Shown: positions 20,819-31,848, numbered from the stretch's first letter. The stretch: 60,783 nt of DNA from Mycoplasmataceae bacterium (GCA_031288285.1 JAITRQ010000017.1:1-60783), one strand, 5' to 3'. Translations and numbers: made by a program. The notes: a model not told the origin generated them from the letters alone.

Positions 20819-21275
20819 AAGAACGTCGCGAATAGTATTCAATATCAAAGAGAGACGATTTAATAATTTTAGTTAACTTAAATGGTGTGAAATCGAATTT
20901 CATAGATATATTACAATTATATTTTTTTTTGATTTTACTAACAATCAACTGGTCAGCATGTGCAGCAAACGCCAAATATATTTCTTTACCACCAATGACA
21001 TATGCGATTTTTTGATTGTAATCTTGAATAATCTTATTTATGTCATGATAAACTAAAACATTATTTGCACAAAATTGTTGATTATGTGTTAATACAATAT
21101 TGGTACGTTTTGGTAACGGATGGCCAATTGATTCGAAAGTTTTACGTCCCATAATGATAACATGATTTAATGTTGTGTTTTTAAAATGAGACATTTCTTC
21201 TTTAATGTTTCACGGTAGTTTATTGTTTTCACCAATTCCTCCGTCAATATCTTGTGCTCAGATTAGAATAATCAT
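20808..21275 (-). CDS. folA: Dihydrofolate reductase
   Basis: DHFR reduces dihydrofolate to tetrahydrofolate with NADPH. The 155-residue protein starts MIILIWAQDIDGGIGENNKLPWNI, the classic N-terminus in which Asp and the LPW segment shape the active site, and has VIIMGRKTFESIG for cofactor binding and AYVIGGKEIYLAF. Two Trp are encoded by TGA. The start overlaps the thyA stop by one base, and DHFR recycles the dihydrofolate that ThyA produces, so the pair is functionally linked. The 3' end overlaps scpA. Confidence 0.94.
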
Positions 21276-22144
21276 TAAACAGCAACCTCACCCCGAATGG
21301 TTGACTGAGGATTGTAATCAATGATTTCGAAATCATCAATAGTAAAATCATTAATCTTATCGTGAATTTTCTTAATTTTTAATACTGGAAGTTTTGAAGG
21401 AGTGCGTGATAATTGGAGTTTAACTTGATCTAGGTGATTTGTGTAAATGTGTAAATCACCAAATGTGTGAACAAAAGTTCGGGGTTTTAGTCCCGTCATT
21501 GCCGCAATAATGTAAGTTAGCAGTGAATACGAAGCAATATTAAATGGTACACCTAAAAATGCGTCAGCGGAACGTTGGTATAGTTGACACGATAAACCCT
21601 TATTTGTATCAACATAAAACTGATATAGAGAGTGGCAAGGTGGCAAAGCCATGGCCTTGACTTCGGCTGGATTTCACGCTGAAACAATTAGACGACGAGA
21701 ATTGGGATTAGTTTTTATTTGTTCTATAACGTCTTGTAATTGATCAACACCTAAAAAATTTCTTCATTGCTTACCGTACACAGGGCCTAAATTACCGTGT
21801 AGCTTTGCAAAGTGAGCATCATTTTTAATTTTGGTAACAAATTCAGAAAGGGTTTCATTTTGATAATGCGACGATTTCTTGTAGATTGCATATGGTCACT
21901 CATTTCAAATATTACAGTTATTGTCAACAAGATATTTGATATTGGTATCGCCACGAATGAATCACAATAGCTCATGAATCATAGATTTATAAAATATTTT
22001 TTTAGTGGTCAATAGCGGGAAACTATTACTAATGTCATATCTCGTTTGATAACCGAATAGACTAATAGTATCTATCCCTGTTCGGTTGTGTCTGCGTTCG
22101 CCGTTATTTAAAACGTGTTGTAGTAATTCAAGATATTGCTTCAT
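21275..22144 (-). CDS. thyA: Thymidylate synthase
   Basis: ThyA methylates dUMP to dTMP using methylene-tetrahydrofolate. All key parts are seen in 289 residues: [53 protein letters not shown] with the catalytic Cys, [19 protein letters not shown] and [11 protein letters not shown]. Trp residues in the WFIRG, WNEWPYAI, WRNF and SAWNP segments are encoded by TGA. It lies in a plsC-thyA-folA-scpAB block with one-base or few-base spacing. Confidence 0.95.
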
Positions 22145-22151
22145 ATGTTAT

Positions 22152-22952
22152 TTATTCTTCTAATGTATTTAACTCGTTTTTAATGTCTAGTTGTTTCATC
22201 TCGTTGTACTTTTCTTGCATAATACCTTTGAGGTATTGTGCAGCGTACTCTTCTTTGCTAGTTGCATATGCATTATGTTTCATGATATTTAAAGCATGAA
22301 TATGAATTGTGCGTTTTTTATTTAAGTTATCTTTATTTTTATCCATCAAACCACTTGAACCATAAATTACAATCGGAACAATTGGTTTATATGTTTTATA
22401 GGCAATTTTTAAAGCAGCAGCTTTAAATTCGCCTAATTGATCCATGAAGTAGCGATGCCCTTCAATGAAAACAACAATTGACCTACCTTCGTTAACTGCT
22501 TGAATTTGTTTTTCGTATGCTTCAAATACGGCGCGTGGATTGTCACGATCAATAAAAATTGTGTCAATGATATCTAATGCCGAACTGATTAATTGAGATT
22601 TTTGAATTTCTTTTTTAGCTACAAAACATAATTTAGATAATTGCTCATAATTGCGAATCGCCTTTAGTAAAGCCACAGAATCTAAGTTGGATTTATGATT
22701 CACAACATAAATTACGGGTGTACTTGGTAAACCGTTGAATCCCTGGCATTTAACTTTAACACGACGTAAGTAAAGTAATTTTGATGCTTGTCGCATAATC
22801 ATTCGAAAACGATCATCTAAAAAAAAACCACTATGATCACGTTTGTATTTTTTTGCTTTTGTTTTAATTCTTCATAAACTTAGCAAAAGTGAAATACCCA
22901 CTAGTGGTGCGGCAATTAGATACAAACATCAAAAAAATATTTTCTTAAACAC
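22152..22952 (-). CDS. plsC: 1-acyl-glycerol-3-phosphate acyltransferase
   Basis: PlsC puts the second acyl chain on lysophosphatidic acid at the membrane. The acyltransferase motif NHKSNLD (motif I, NHxSxxD) is present, followed by KKEIQKSQLI, IFIDRDNPRAVFEA (motif II region), VVFIEGHR (motif III, EGxR) and VPIVIYGSSG (motif IV). The 266-residue protein starts with GTG at 22952 and a hydrophobic helix (FFWCLYLIAAPLVGISLLL). A shorter start at 22802 would remove the membrane helix, so GTG is preferred. Minus-strand TATAAT lies about 10-12 nt before the GTG, hinting at a nearly leaderless message. Confidence 0.88.
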
Positions 22953-22999
22953 AATTGAAGTTATTATAACTTATTGCTTATCAATTTTTAAAACGCGAA

Positions 23000-23005
23000 T
23001 ATAAT
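23000..23005 (+). promoter_or_regulatory. -10 box of feoAB (leaderless start)
   Basis: A perfect TATAAT 9 nt before the feoA ATG at 23015. No iron-box-like palindrome was recognised around it. Confidence 0.5.
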
Positions 23006-23014
23006 ATAAACCAT

Positions 23015-23269
23015 ATGCAACTAACCCATCGCTGTAAAGGCAAAACGTTAGAAGTAACCGATGTGTGTTTTGCTGATCAACACATTATGCATAAAATTAA
23101 TAATATCGGTATTACTAATAACACCATTTTAAAAGTATTAAACTACGATAAAAGTAATAGATTATTACACTTGTTAGTTTATGGTGTGGAATATGTGTTA
23201 AGAACACAAGATTGTAGGTATATCAATGTCAGGGAATGTCAAGACAATAAACAGTTCCAATCAAGATAA
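23015..23269 (+). CDS. feoA: Ferrous iron transport accessory protein A
   Basis: FeoA is a small SH3-like cytoplasmic protein that supports FeoB. This 84-residue protein has GKTLEVTDVCFADQHIMHKINNIGIT, which follows the FeoA pattern 'g....v..i......l..rL...Gi..G', and TILKVLNYD in place of the second strand. The typical 'Gi.pG' turn is degenerate. The identification rests partly on its position: the feoB frame begins inside it (44-nt overlap). Confidence 0.7.
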   Translation: MQLTHRCKGKTLEVTDVCFADQHIMHKINNIGITNNTILKVLNYDKSNRLLHLLVYGVEYVLRTQDCRYINVRECQDNKQFQSR

Positions 23270-25358
23270 TTTAGTTTACGAAGAATGGCACAAAGACCAT
23301 AGGCGTTTTATAGCACATTGCTTAAAAACGGGGAAATTTAGTGATGTGCATTCACGTTTTTTACTTTTAGGAACACCAAATGTTGGCAAAAGTACATTTT
23401 TTAATAAACTTACTACTGCCACTGCTATGGTGTCAAATATTGATCGATTAACTGTTGCTGATACTTTAGGGCGTTTTAAAAGTAACAAAGCATATGTCTT
23501 AATTGATTTACCAGGTATTTACAATTTGTCACATCCTATTGATGAAGAATCGGTTGTCGCTCACGAAATCTTACACGATCATTATCAAAAGATTGTGAAT
23601 ATTGTTGGTGCGCAATCATTAGCACGAGATTTATTATTAACTATTCAATCAATTGAGGTTGGTAAATTATCAACACTAGTTGTTAACATGACTGACGAAG
23701 TTACATCTGGAGTAATTGACTATAAAAAATTAAGCAAGCTTTTGAACAATGTTAGTGTCGTGCCGACACAAGCCAACAGAGGATTGGGTATCAAAGAGGC
23801 TGAAACAAGTCTCATCAATGACCAAACAGTTAGCCCCGTAATTGTTAAATATTCACCATTAATTGAAAAATTAATTATGAAAATTAGTCATATTTTACCA
23901 TCCATAATTCCCGCTAAACGATTTTACGCATTGATGATTTTAGAAAAAAATCAATATGTGCTTGACCGCATAAAAAAATATTTTAATCAAGAGTACCAAT
24001 CAATTAATAAATTATTAACTCAATATAAAAAACATGATTTTTATCAAGAAATCTATCAAATTCGTAAGAAAAAAATTGCTAGTATTGTAAATCAAGTCGT
24101 CAATCACTCTTTACCATACTTAACTGTTGATAAAGTGCGTCAGCATAAAATTGATCGTATCTTATTGAATAAACCCATTGGTATCACATTATTTTTCTTA
24201 ATGGTTATGGCAATTTATTACATTTCCTTTGGTCCGTATACTGGTGGGTATTTGCAGAGTCAACTGGATTGATTTTTAAACGATAAACTTGCTGGTGAAT
24301 GAATTAGCGCATTGTTCACGCACGGATTTGGTAGTAATCAATGGGTAAGTGAATTTTTTACCGTTGGTATTTTAGGCGGGTTTTTTACCGTAATTACTTT
24401 TATTCCGATTATTGGAATTATGTTTATCCTAGTTAATCTTATTCAACAAATTGGTGTGTTATCGCGTATTTCGGTATTGTTAGATCAAGCGTTAGATCGG
24501 TTTGGTATTAGTGGACGTAGTATCATTAATTTACTTATTGGTTTTGGATGCAATGTACCTGCAATTCTCATGGCCCGTAGTGCGAATTCCCGGAAGGAAC
24601 GTTGAATTTCCATCTTGATTGCACCATTTGTAGTTTGCAGCGCAAGAGTCATTGTAGTTAGTTTTGTATGCAATCTTATTTTTAGTGCACAATGAGGTTG
24701 AATCGCGATGATTTCAATCAATATTGGTGGAGGCATGTTTGCGTTATTTATTGGTTTGGTTTTTTCTAAAACATTATTTCGCAAACATAAAACATTTTTT
24801 ATTATTGAAATGGTAGATTGACGACGTCCTGATTTCGCTGTTATTTTAAAAAGTGTTTGATTGCAAATTCGTGAGTTCATTAAAAAAGCAGCTATTTTTA
24901 TCATGGGTGCAAGTGTTATCATTTGGTTATTGTTGCACCTTGGCGTACGAGGACAAGTATTGTTAGGCGATGAGAATATTGATCAATCAGTGTTAGCATC
25001 GGTTGCCAAAGGAATTAATTTCATGATGTACCCAGTAGGTTTTTTTCAAGATACTCACGATGGTTGAAAATTAACAATATCTTTAATTAGCGCAATGCCT
25101 GCTAAAGAAATTGCTTTAGCGAACTTGGGTATGCTTTTTCCAGATAATTCATTAACAGTTTTCTTTACTACTCATATTGCAATGGCGATGAGCTATTTAA
25201 TTATTTTTACTGTTTATATTCCTTGCAGTGCTACGATTGCAACCATGGTTAAAGAAGGTTCATGAAAAATGGCAACTACGCACATTGTTATATCACTATC
25301 ATCAGCATATATTTTAGGAATCATTGTTTACTGGTTAACTAGATTGTGTTTGTTATAA
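23226..25358 (+). CDS. feoB: Ferrous iron transporter B
   Basis: FeoB imports Fe2+ through a membrane channel controlled by an N-terminal G domain. G1 is GTPNVGKST, G3 is DLPGIYNL and G4 is NMTDE, all functional in form. The NFeoB helical domain follows, then the membrane part with two Gate regions, including GFGCNVPAILMAR (the conserved GxGC/NVPA element) and SAMPAKEIALANLG. The 710-residue length fits the family. Several Trp are TGA-coded in the membrane half. It overlaps feoA by 44 nt, so translation is probably coupled. No feoC is present. Iron uptake by Feo is unusual for UGA=Trp mollicutes and suggests an anaerobic or reducing niche (inference). Confidence 0.93.
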
Positions 25359-25377
25359 TAGTTTCTCTATTTTATTC

Positions 25378-26754
25378 ATGCACACTTTTATTGCATTAGC
25401 AATAGATACTAGTTACCTCACTGCTGTTTATATAAATTTGGGTATTTTTATCTTTTTTTGCTTGTGTTCAGCTTTATTATTGTGAAGATTGAATTTTGGG
25501 TACAAAGGATATAAATTATTATTTTTGATTTACACATTATTTTGAATACCATTAATGTTATTGCGCGCTTATACAGGGACAATGGCAACATCGCTTGGAC
25601 TAAGTGCGATTGCGTGACTGCCACTAGCGGCATATGGCTTTATTGGTATTTTTGCAAGGTTATTTGCCGACTGGTTTGCATTTTTACGCCACAATCGCAA
25701 AGGTTTTATTTATTTGGCTTTATTTTTTCAACTGGTTACATACATTCCCATAATTTGTGCGCCATCATTAGCAACTAATATTATTCAATCATTAGGTGTT
25801 GGGTTAGGAGCTTCGTGTATTGGTTCATACCAATTATTATTTAATGAACAGTATGGAAAAGCCAAACAATTTTTGACTGTTTCCATTTTATCAATTCCAC
25901 CATTGTTAGCTGATTTTATTTCCTCACCTATACAATCAATTGTGGCATCACTGTGCTATCACCAAGGGAATAAATACGATCCTAACGTTTTACGATTTTT
26001 ATGATTGATTGGTCTGGTATTTGTATTAATTACTTTCATAATTTTGTTTTTTTATAAAGAAAACAGGTCGCAATTGTATAAGGATATTAAATACAAACAA
26101 CAAATTCGCACCAAACCAGAATGAATCGATTTTATTTTAATAGCATTTTTGGGTTCGCTAATTGCTTTTGTTAAATTTGCTAACTCGGGAGCAATTGCTA
26201 CTAATCACATTCAATGAATTACTAGTGGTACTTCTAAACCTTATGAAGGATATATTTCGGTTGTGTTTAGCGTATTTCAACTAATAGGTGGATTAATAAC
26301 GGGATTAATATTAGTTAATCGTTTGGGTAAATTTCAAACATTTTCATTAGGATGCATTACATGGATTATTTATGAAATCGGTTCAGCATATATTCACAAT
26401 GTTACTGGTTATTTTGCTATTCATGCCTTGAATGGATTATCTTATGGGATTATTTACAATCTAATTTTGGGTTCGGTATTGCAAAAAGTATTCAGTACTA
26501 AAAAACAAACACCGATGGGTGTTTACCAATCGGTGTTATCAATCGGTATTATGTGTGGGACGTGATTTTCTAGCTGAATGAAAGCTACTACCCAATATTC
26601 ATCAACAGCCAATTACGGTGAATATTGGCACGTTGTTAGCATCATTAATTGAACATTAGTAGCGGTAATTGTACTTTCGTGGATTGTGTTTAGTTATTGT
26701 TCGTTATTAGAAAAGTGAAAATATCAGCGCTTGTGATTTAATTATCATAATTAA
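25378..26754 (+). CDS. Major-facilitator-type permease
   Basis: This 458-residue membrane protein has about twelve hydrophobic helices in two halves joined by a basic loop (KENRSQLYKDIKYKQQIRTKPEW). Short polar loops between helices 2 and 3 (GIFARLFADWFAFLRHNRKG) match the MFS loop 'G.laDr.grr.', and LVNRLGKFQTFSLG is the equivalent loop of the second half. The substrate is not evident; sugars, drugs or amino acids are all possible. It starts 20 nt after feoB and could be part of that transcript, which would make a metal- or siderophore-linked role worth considering. Its stop shares TTAA with the convergent lipoprotein gene. Confidence 0.75.
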
Positions 26755-27326
26755 CTGTGTGTGCAATTAAAAAGTGCAAACGAAGTACATTCACTTCTCA
26801 ACAAATCAGTAATACCACTATATATTCCTAATTTTCACGATGATGCATAATAATATTTAATTCGGTAATTATCGCTTAATTCTAACGAAGCATTGTTAGT
26901 ACTAATAACGAATGTTCCTGTGTTTAGTGAAACGCATTTATTCGTATCATCTTTTGCAAAAGATACATTTTGACAGGTAAATTCAAAGCTTTTGATTTTT
27001 TTATTTAATATTTGATCAGCGTAGTGTAATGCCAATTCTCAATATGTATTATGCAATCCATTAGCAGCGCTAATTAGGTAGTCATTATAAGCAATATCAT
27101 CACTAATTGGTTGCGGTATGGTCGGCTGAACTAGTTTTTGCTGACAAGCGGCAACAAGCAATTTAGCATTTTTGGTTGAAGTTATTTTTAAATTAGCACC
27201 ATCATCTATGTTGAGAAAATTATTGGTATTTTTGCCACAACTAGTTAACGCAAAACAACTAGTACTAGCAGTAATCGTTAAAAATACAATACTGATAGAT
27301 CCTCAAAAACTATGCAGCTTTTTCAT
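26751..27326 (-). CDS. Predicted lipoprotein
   Basis: This 191-residue protein has a signal peptide with basic start MKKLHSFW, a hydrophobic core and a lipobox ALTSC with Cys30 (Cys24 in ASTSC is a second candidate). The mature part is Asn/Thr-rich with segments such as FEFTCQNVSFAKDD; no domain was recognised. Three TGA=Trp codons are needed to reach the TAA at 26751-26753. The start lies within the last codons of rpsT (17-nt overlap, different frame), so the two are translated from one message. Function unknown. Confidence 0.7.
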
Positions 27327-27567
27327 TGTGAGATTTAGCATATGTATTGGCTAACCGTGATTTTAAACGATTTCCTTTATTTTTGTGCATTTTACCTTTA
27401 GCAACAGCAGAATCAATTTGTTTAAAAGCGCTACGCAACGATGCATCATTGGGTTGTTGACGTGCTTGCTTGACTTTATTACGATAGGTACGAACTTCAT
27501 GACGATTTCTTGAAGTACGACGTTGCGTTTTACGGATATTTTTAATATTTGCTTTTATATTTGCCAC
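27310..27567 (-). CDS. rpsT: 30S ribosomal protein S20
   Basis: S20 binds 16S rRNA early in 30S assembly. The 85-residue sequence has the typical start MANIKANIKNIRKTQRRT and the helical basic stretch with SAFKQIDSAVAKGKMHKNKGNRLKSRLA, normal for the family. The gene stands alone with its own promoter in the divergent gap shared with the gene at 27671. The rpsT / MG364-like / fmt neighbourhood resembles that of M. genitalium, as far as I recall it. Confidence 0.97.
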   Translation of the reverse strand: MANIKANIKNIRKTQRRTSRNRHEVRTYRNKVKQARQQPNDASLRSAFKQIDSAVAKGKMHKNKGNRLKSRLANTYAKSHNEKAA

Positions 27568-27670
27568 GGTTATGGAGATAACTAAGTGGATAGATTATAT
27601 ACAAAACTAAATATAATGTAAAGGCAAAGTATTTGTTATATATTAATAATAATTACTGTAGTTAAAATTA

Positions 27671-28324
27671 ATGAATCAATCTCTTTTACTCATCCTTGTA
27701 GTCGTTGTAGCCGCTATTGGTATTCCGATTTACCTTAAAAAGCGTAAAAACAAGAATACGGAACAGATTATTTCCAATCGTCGCAATAAGGACGAAGTAT
27801 GAAAAACGATCAAGCAATATCTCAAAGATACGAATGAATATGGTAAAGAAATCATTGATTCATATGTAGCCAAACGTAATGATGTGGATTTTATTAATCC
27901 TCATAAAGTAAAATTTGTTAAAAACAATAAACGTCAAGAAATTAAAATTCGCCGTTGACAATTTAAACAAGAAAAGAAACTAAATCCCAAACTTAAAATC
28001 GTTCGTCCCAAACCACACGACCTTTATGTGGTATGTTTTGTTACCAAAAGTACTCGTGATCAGCACATTGATCCTCCGCGAGCAATTGAATGTGAAGTGA
28101 TAAACAAAAAAATTGATCGCAAAAATTGGGATCGGAAGATTGTTATTAACCGTTTGTTAGATTATGATAAAGAAATGGAATGGATTGCACCATTGCGTTC
28201 TGCTGAAGAAGTCAAAACATCTAAAGCCGAAAAGCAAGCAATTAAAGCTCAAAAACGTAAAGAAAAAGCGGTTGCTAAAAAACGCGCCAAAGAAAAGGCA
28301 CAATCACTAAAATCCAATAAATAA
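27671..28324 (+). CDS. Membrane-anchored basic protein conserved in mollicutes (DUF5385-like)
   Basis: 217 residues: an N-terminal membrane helix (LLLILVVVVAAIGIPIYL), a basic juxtamembrane stretch, a central domain with LYVVCFVTKSTRDQHIDPPRAIECEVI, and a Lys/Ala-rich C-terminal helix. Placement between rpsT and fmt matches the conserved hypothetical gene in the same place in Mycoplasma genomes (MG_364-type). The family name is from memory and unchecked. Basic charge and a cytoplasmic domain suggest binding of RNA or ribosomes at the membrane, but that is inference. Confidence 0.6.
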
Positions 28325-28339
28325 TTTTAGTTCTCGCTT

Positions 28340-29275
28340 ATGTCATCACATCGTGTTGTTTTCTTTGGAACTCCCAAAATTGCTGCTTCTTGTTTGCAAG
28401 CGTTAATTGATAAAAAAATTAATGTAATCGGTGTAGTTTGTCGCGGTGATAAACCCCAAGGAAGGGATTATAAGATTGTCTATAGTGAAGTGAAGAATTT
28501 GGCAATCAAGTATCATTTACCATTATTTCAACCACATAAGATTTCAGAGATTACTCAAACACTTAAAGACTTGCAACCCGATTTAATTATTACTTGTGCA
28601 TATGGAGGTTTGGTTCCTGAATCTATTTTGACAATCCCCAAATACAAATGTGTGAATGCTCATGCATCATTGTTGCCTAGATGACGTGGTGGGGCACCAA
28701 TTCATTACGCCATTATGCACGATGACTCACAAACTGGTATTAGTTTAATGTACATGGATAAAACATTAGATACAGGTGATATTATTTACCAGCAAGCAAT
28801 TTCGATTGCTCAAAACGAAACATATCGTTCTTTATATGAACGACTATGTGAATTGGTTTATCGAGTGATTTATGATAGAGTTGATATTTTGTTTTCAGTA
28901 AATTTAACCGTTCAACGACAAGATGAATCAAAAGTTACATATGCCAAAAATATTCGTCGTCTAGATGAATTAATACAATGACAAAATGCGGATAAAGTTA
29001 TTGATGCAAAAATACGCGGTTTATTTGATCAACCAATTGCTTACGCAATTTATGCAAGTTTGAACATCAAAATATTATCAGCACATTTAACTAATATCCC
29101 TTCTACTTTGATGCCTGGTAAAATTACTAAAATTAGTAATGAAGGCATATTTGTGGCCACCAAAACCAACGATTTATGTCTAACCAAAATTCAATTGCCA
29201 TCAAAGCAACCGATTACGATTAAAGAAATGATTAATGGTCACCATATTTTTAAAATCAATGGTTTGTTTAGTTAA
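28340..29275 (+). CDS. fmt: Methionyl-tRNA formyltransferase
   Basis: Fmt formylates initiator Met-tRNA with 10-formyl-tetrahydrofolate. In 311 residues it shows VVFFGTPKIAASCL at the start, VCRGDKPQGRD, PDLIITCAYGGLVPESIL and the active-site NAHASLLPRWRGGAPI with catalytic Asn and His. DKTLDTGDI contains the catalytic Asp. The C-terminal OB-like domain is present (MPGKITKISNEGIFVAT). The usual HPS is HAS here (Pro to Ala), a small change. It competes for the same folate as PurN and PurH encoded downstream. Confidence 0.95.
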
Positions 29276-29307
29276 AAATAATAAGTTTTGTTATTATCAA
29301 ATGGAAC

Positions 29308-30225
29308 ATGCAAAATGTTATTAATACTCACGATATTATTAAAGAATTAAAATCAAACGGTTTACAAATAGGTGACAAACAATTATTTTATTACTACGTA
29401 AAAAATTTTAATTACAACACTTTTATTTATGGTTATAGTGCACCATTTTATGAAAACGAAAGATTGCGTCGCTACGACCCTGAAGCCATATCTGATGAAT
29501 TAATCAATTTATACAGATTTGATCGAGATATGGCAAATCACATATTGCGTTTCATTTTAGTGATTGAAAAAATCATTAATACTAATGTAGCTTACGAAAT
29601 CATTAATCAACATAACATCAAAGATAAATGTTTGTTAAAACTTAATCAAAACTACATTGAACATCAAATAATTCCCAATTTACAAGACGTTGAACCTAAA
29701 ATAAATTATTTCAATTTCATTCATAAATTAATTAAATATTTGCCCACTTCTCTAGCGACTAAAATTTATATGCGCAAAAAAGCTGGTGATGATATTACGC
29801 GTTGGCGCGAGTGTCCACTAGATGTCATGTGTCTAACGTGAAGTTTTGCGACATCATTTTCACTCTTCATCGCTTTAGATTATCACATCCGTGCTAAAAT
29901 TCTAAATAATTTTGGTTTATATCCTTCGCATTTAAATGGATTTATCAAAATCATGAAAAATATTCTTCATTTACGCAACATGATTTCACATAACAATGTT
30001 ATTTACGATGCCAAAATGATTTACGATGGGCAAGACTTATTTGATGTCTATGAATTTATTTTTCATCGTAAAATCACTTCGTTAAGATTAATTCATGTTA
30101 TGGAATTAATTGAATATTTTTCACATAGTAAAACTTTAATTGCTAATTCCCGATACTATTTCAATAAATTAGTAATTAATCAAAAGTTTAAAAATCGGAT
30201 TCTTTTATTTGCTGACAATGAGTAA
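29308..30225 (+). CDS. Abi-like (AbiD/AbiF, Abi_2) HEPN-domain protein
   Basis: This 305-residue protein matches the Abi_2 layout: an N-terminal segment on 'l...Gl.i.d...a...l....Yy.f..Y' (ELKSNGLQIGDKQLFYYYVKN), then LRRYDPEAISDELINLYRFDR, where Abi_2 has the 'F..L..lY.FDr.lR' motif, WSFATSFSLF, and finally HLRNMISHNNVIYD. Arg223-x4-His228 in the last segment is the HEPN ribonuclease motif. AbiD/AbiF proteins stop phage growth in lactococci, and HEPN RNases typically cut tRNA or mRNA; an antiviral role here is inferred. The gene overlaps the downstream Nudix gene by 8 nt. One UGA=Trp at 29839-29841. Confidence 0.8.
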
Positions 30226-30772
30226 ACTTTTATTCAAACATTATTGATTAAGTGTTTATCAAACTACTCGCAAATTCATTTATGCACAAAGGCGTAGTAT
30301 TAATTCAACAGCAGCATTATGCTATAAAAAAACCAAGCGAGGATATCAATTTCTATTGCGCTACCAACCATTACCTGAATTAAAGTTAATCGGTACTAAC
30401 AAAAAAGCAAATTCTCATGGATTATATCCATGTTGTGTGACGGGTTCAATTGAACTTGGTGAAACTCCACAACAGAATGTTATTAAAGAAATATATGAAG
30501 AATTTAATTTGAAAATTAAGTCACAGAATATTAAAGCAAGTAGCATAAACGTTAGTTCTACACAAATGAATGAATGCGTGTATACTTTTGTCGTTGATAT
30601 TACTAATGCAATTGCAGTCAATAAGACTTGCGGTGATGGTAGTTTTTTTGAAAACGTATCAGAGAATCATTGGGTAAGTCAAAAACAATTACGAAAAATA
30701 TTAATCAGTAAGCATAACCCTTATTTATCATCGCTAGGGAGCGCTTATTTATTGTTTGAGTATGTAGTATAA
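30218..30772 (+). CDS. Nudix hydrolase
   Basis: A 184-residue protein with a Nudix box at residues 76-98: GSIELGE...KEIYEEF follows GX5EX7REUXEEXGU except that Arg is Lys and Gly is Asn. The box Glu residues that bind Mg2+ are all present. The N-terminal ~50 residues (WLSVYQTTRKFIYAQRR) are basic. ALCYKKTKRGYQFLLRYQ and LYPCCVTGSIE resemble the strand before the box in NTP/isopentenyl-type Nudix proteins. Start codon ATG 30218 lies inside the end of the Abi-like gene (ATGAGTAA), so the two are translationally coupled. Substrate unknown. Confidence 0.8.
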
Positions 30773-30790
30773 TTATAGGTAGTTTTATTT

Positions 30791-31348
30791 ATGATTAGAA
30801 TCGCTGTTATCGCTGCTAACCAAACCGAAGATATTGAATTAGTCACGCCTGTTGACATTTGACGTCGTGCGGGAATTATTGTTCGAGTTATTTCGGTAGA
30901 AAAAAAGAAAAATGTTATTTTGGCTCATGGTACTAAAGTTTCATGTGACGAGGTATTAGCTAAAGAAAATTTGGCAAAGTACAATGGTTTATATTTACCT
31001 GGTGGTAAAGGATGAACTAAATTCAATGAGATTATTGCACCTAAATTAGTTACTTTTTGTCAAAAGAATGCCAAAAATAAAAAAGTTACATTTATGGCTG
31101 CATGTGCTGCTCCAGAGTTTTTTGTGAAATATGATATGCTTTCACCTAATGCTAAAATCACTTGTTATCCGAGTCAAGTTGATGAAAAAATTAAGCAACA
31201 TTATGTAAAGAAAAATGTCGTGATAAGCGATAATTTTATTACTACTGCTGGACCAGGAACAGTTGCGGAATTTGCTATTGAAGTAGTGAAAAAATTTATC
31301 TCACCATCAAAAGCCAGCGAAATTAATAAAGCGATGCTTTATATTTAA
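30791..31348 (+). CDS. DJ-1/PfpI-family protein
   Basis: A 185-residue protein of the DJ-1/PfpI fold. Glu16 (TEDIELVTP) and the nucleophile-elbow Cys105 (MAACAAPEF) are in the positions that form the reactive Cys-Glu pair in DJ-1; YLPGGKGW is the preceding strand-turn and TTAGPGTVAEFAIEVVKKF matches the C-terminal 'T..Gp.ta..fal.ive.l'. Members act as glyoxalases, deglycases or redox-stress proteins; which one cannot be told here. Two UGA=Trp codons. Probably co-transcribed with the hibernation factor gene 3 nt downstream. Confidence 0.85.
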
Positions 31349-31351
31349 AAT

Positions 31352-31645
31352 ATGAATTGTGTAATTCGTTGAAAAGATTGCAATAAATCTCCTGCTGTTA
31401 TTGCGCATTTAGAAGCAAAAATCAGCCGTTTTGATGAATATCGTTTTGTAATGCCAGATATTAAAGCCGAAATTGTACATTATCCAAAACGTCATGTTTT
31501 TGCTACTAGGCTAAATTTACAAGTAAAAAATCGTGGCATAATCCGTGCTGAAGCAAAAGCCGATGATATATTAACCGCAATTAATCTCGCAGTTGAAAAA
31601 ATTGCTGATCAATTACGACGCGTTAAAACACGATACGAAAAATAA
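31352..31645 (+). CDS. hpf: Short ribosome hibernation-promoting factor
   Basis: The 97-residue protein has the S30AE fold layout: 'i..l..ki.rf' at the start (AVIAHLEAKISRFDEY), strands AEIVHYPKRHVFATRLNLQVKNRGIIRAEAKADDILTAINLAVEKIADQLRRVK. This matches YfiA/HPF ('A...s.DmYaaID.l.dkle.Ql.k.K'), with DILTAINLAVEKIADQL as the conserved helix. It has no long C-terminal dimerisation domain. It silences idle ribosomes. One UGA=Trp at residue 7. It converges with rpmB, 5 bases away. Confidence 0.8.
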
Positions 31646-31650
31646 TAAAA

Positions 31651-31848
31651 TTAAGCAATTTTATTTTGTTTTTTTAAAGTTTTAATTGTACTAGCAGCTA
31701 CGCGAATTTTCTTTGAACTATTTTTACCGGTTTTAATTCTTACGGTTTGTAAGTTAACATTTCAGACACGACGCACGTGATTCAAAGCATGACTACGTTT
31801 GTTACCACTTAGTGGTTTTTTACCAGTTATTTGATCTTTTCGGCTCAT
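31651..31848 (-). CDS. rpmB: 50S ribosomal protein L28
   Basis: 65 residues, MSRKDQITGKKPLSGNKRSH, then VRRVWNVNLQTVRI, which matches L28 ('C.itGK.p..GN.vSHa...t.R.w..Nlq.v'). Trp is TGA-coded. The N-terminal Cys of zinc-type L28 is replaced (Asp at the position), so this is the zinc-free form. The gene is too short for a 60-codon frame scan because of the internal TGA. It is divergent from lysS. Confidence 0.93.

Noticed and set aside
23226-23269. feoA/feoB 44-nt overlap as a sign of wrong start or frameshift.
   Set aside because: FeoB's first residues before the G1 motif vary in the family and a later start is possible, but both frames are intact; the overlap itself is not evidence of damage.
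24485-24922. Antisense open frame of 145 codons opposite feoB.
   Set aside because: It is a shadow of the conserved feoB frame with no recognisable protein features; the same holds for other antisense frames opposite clpB, purL, alaS and lon.
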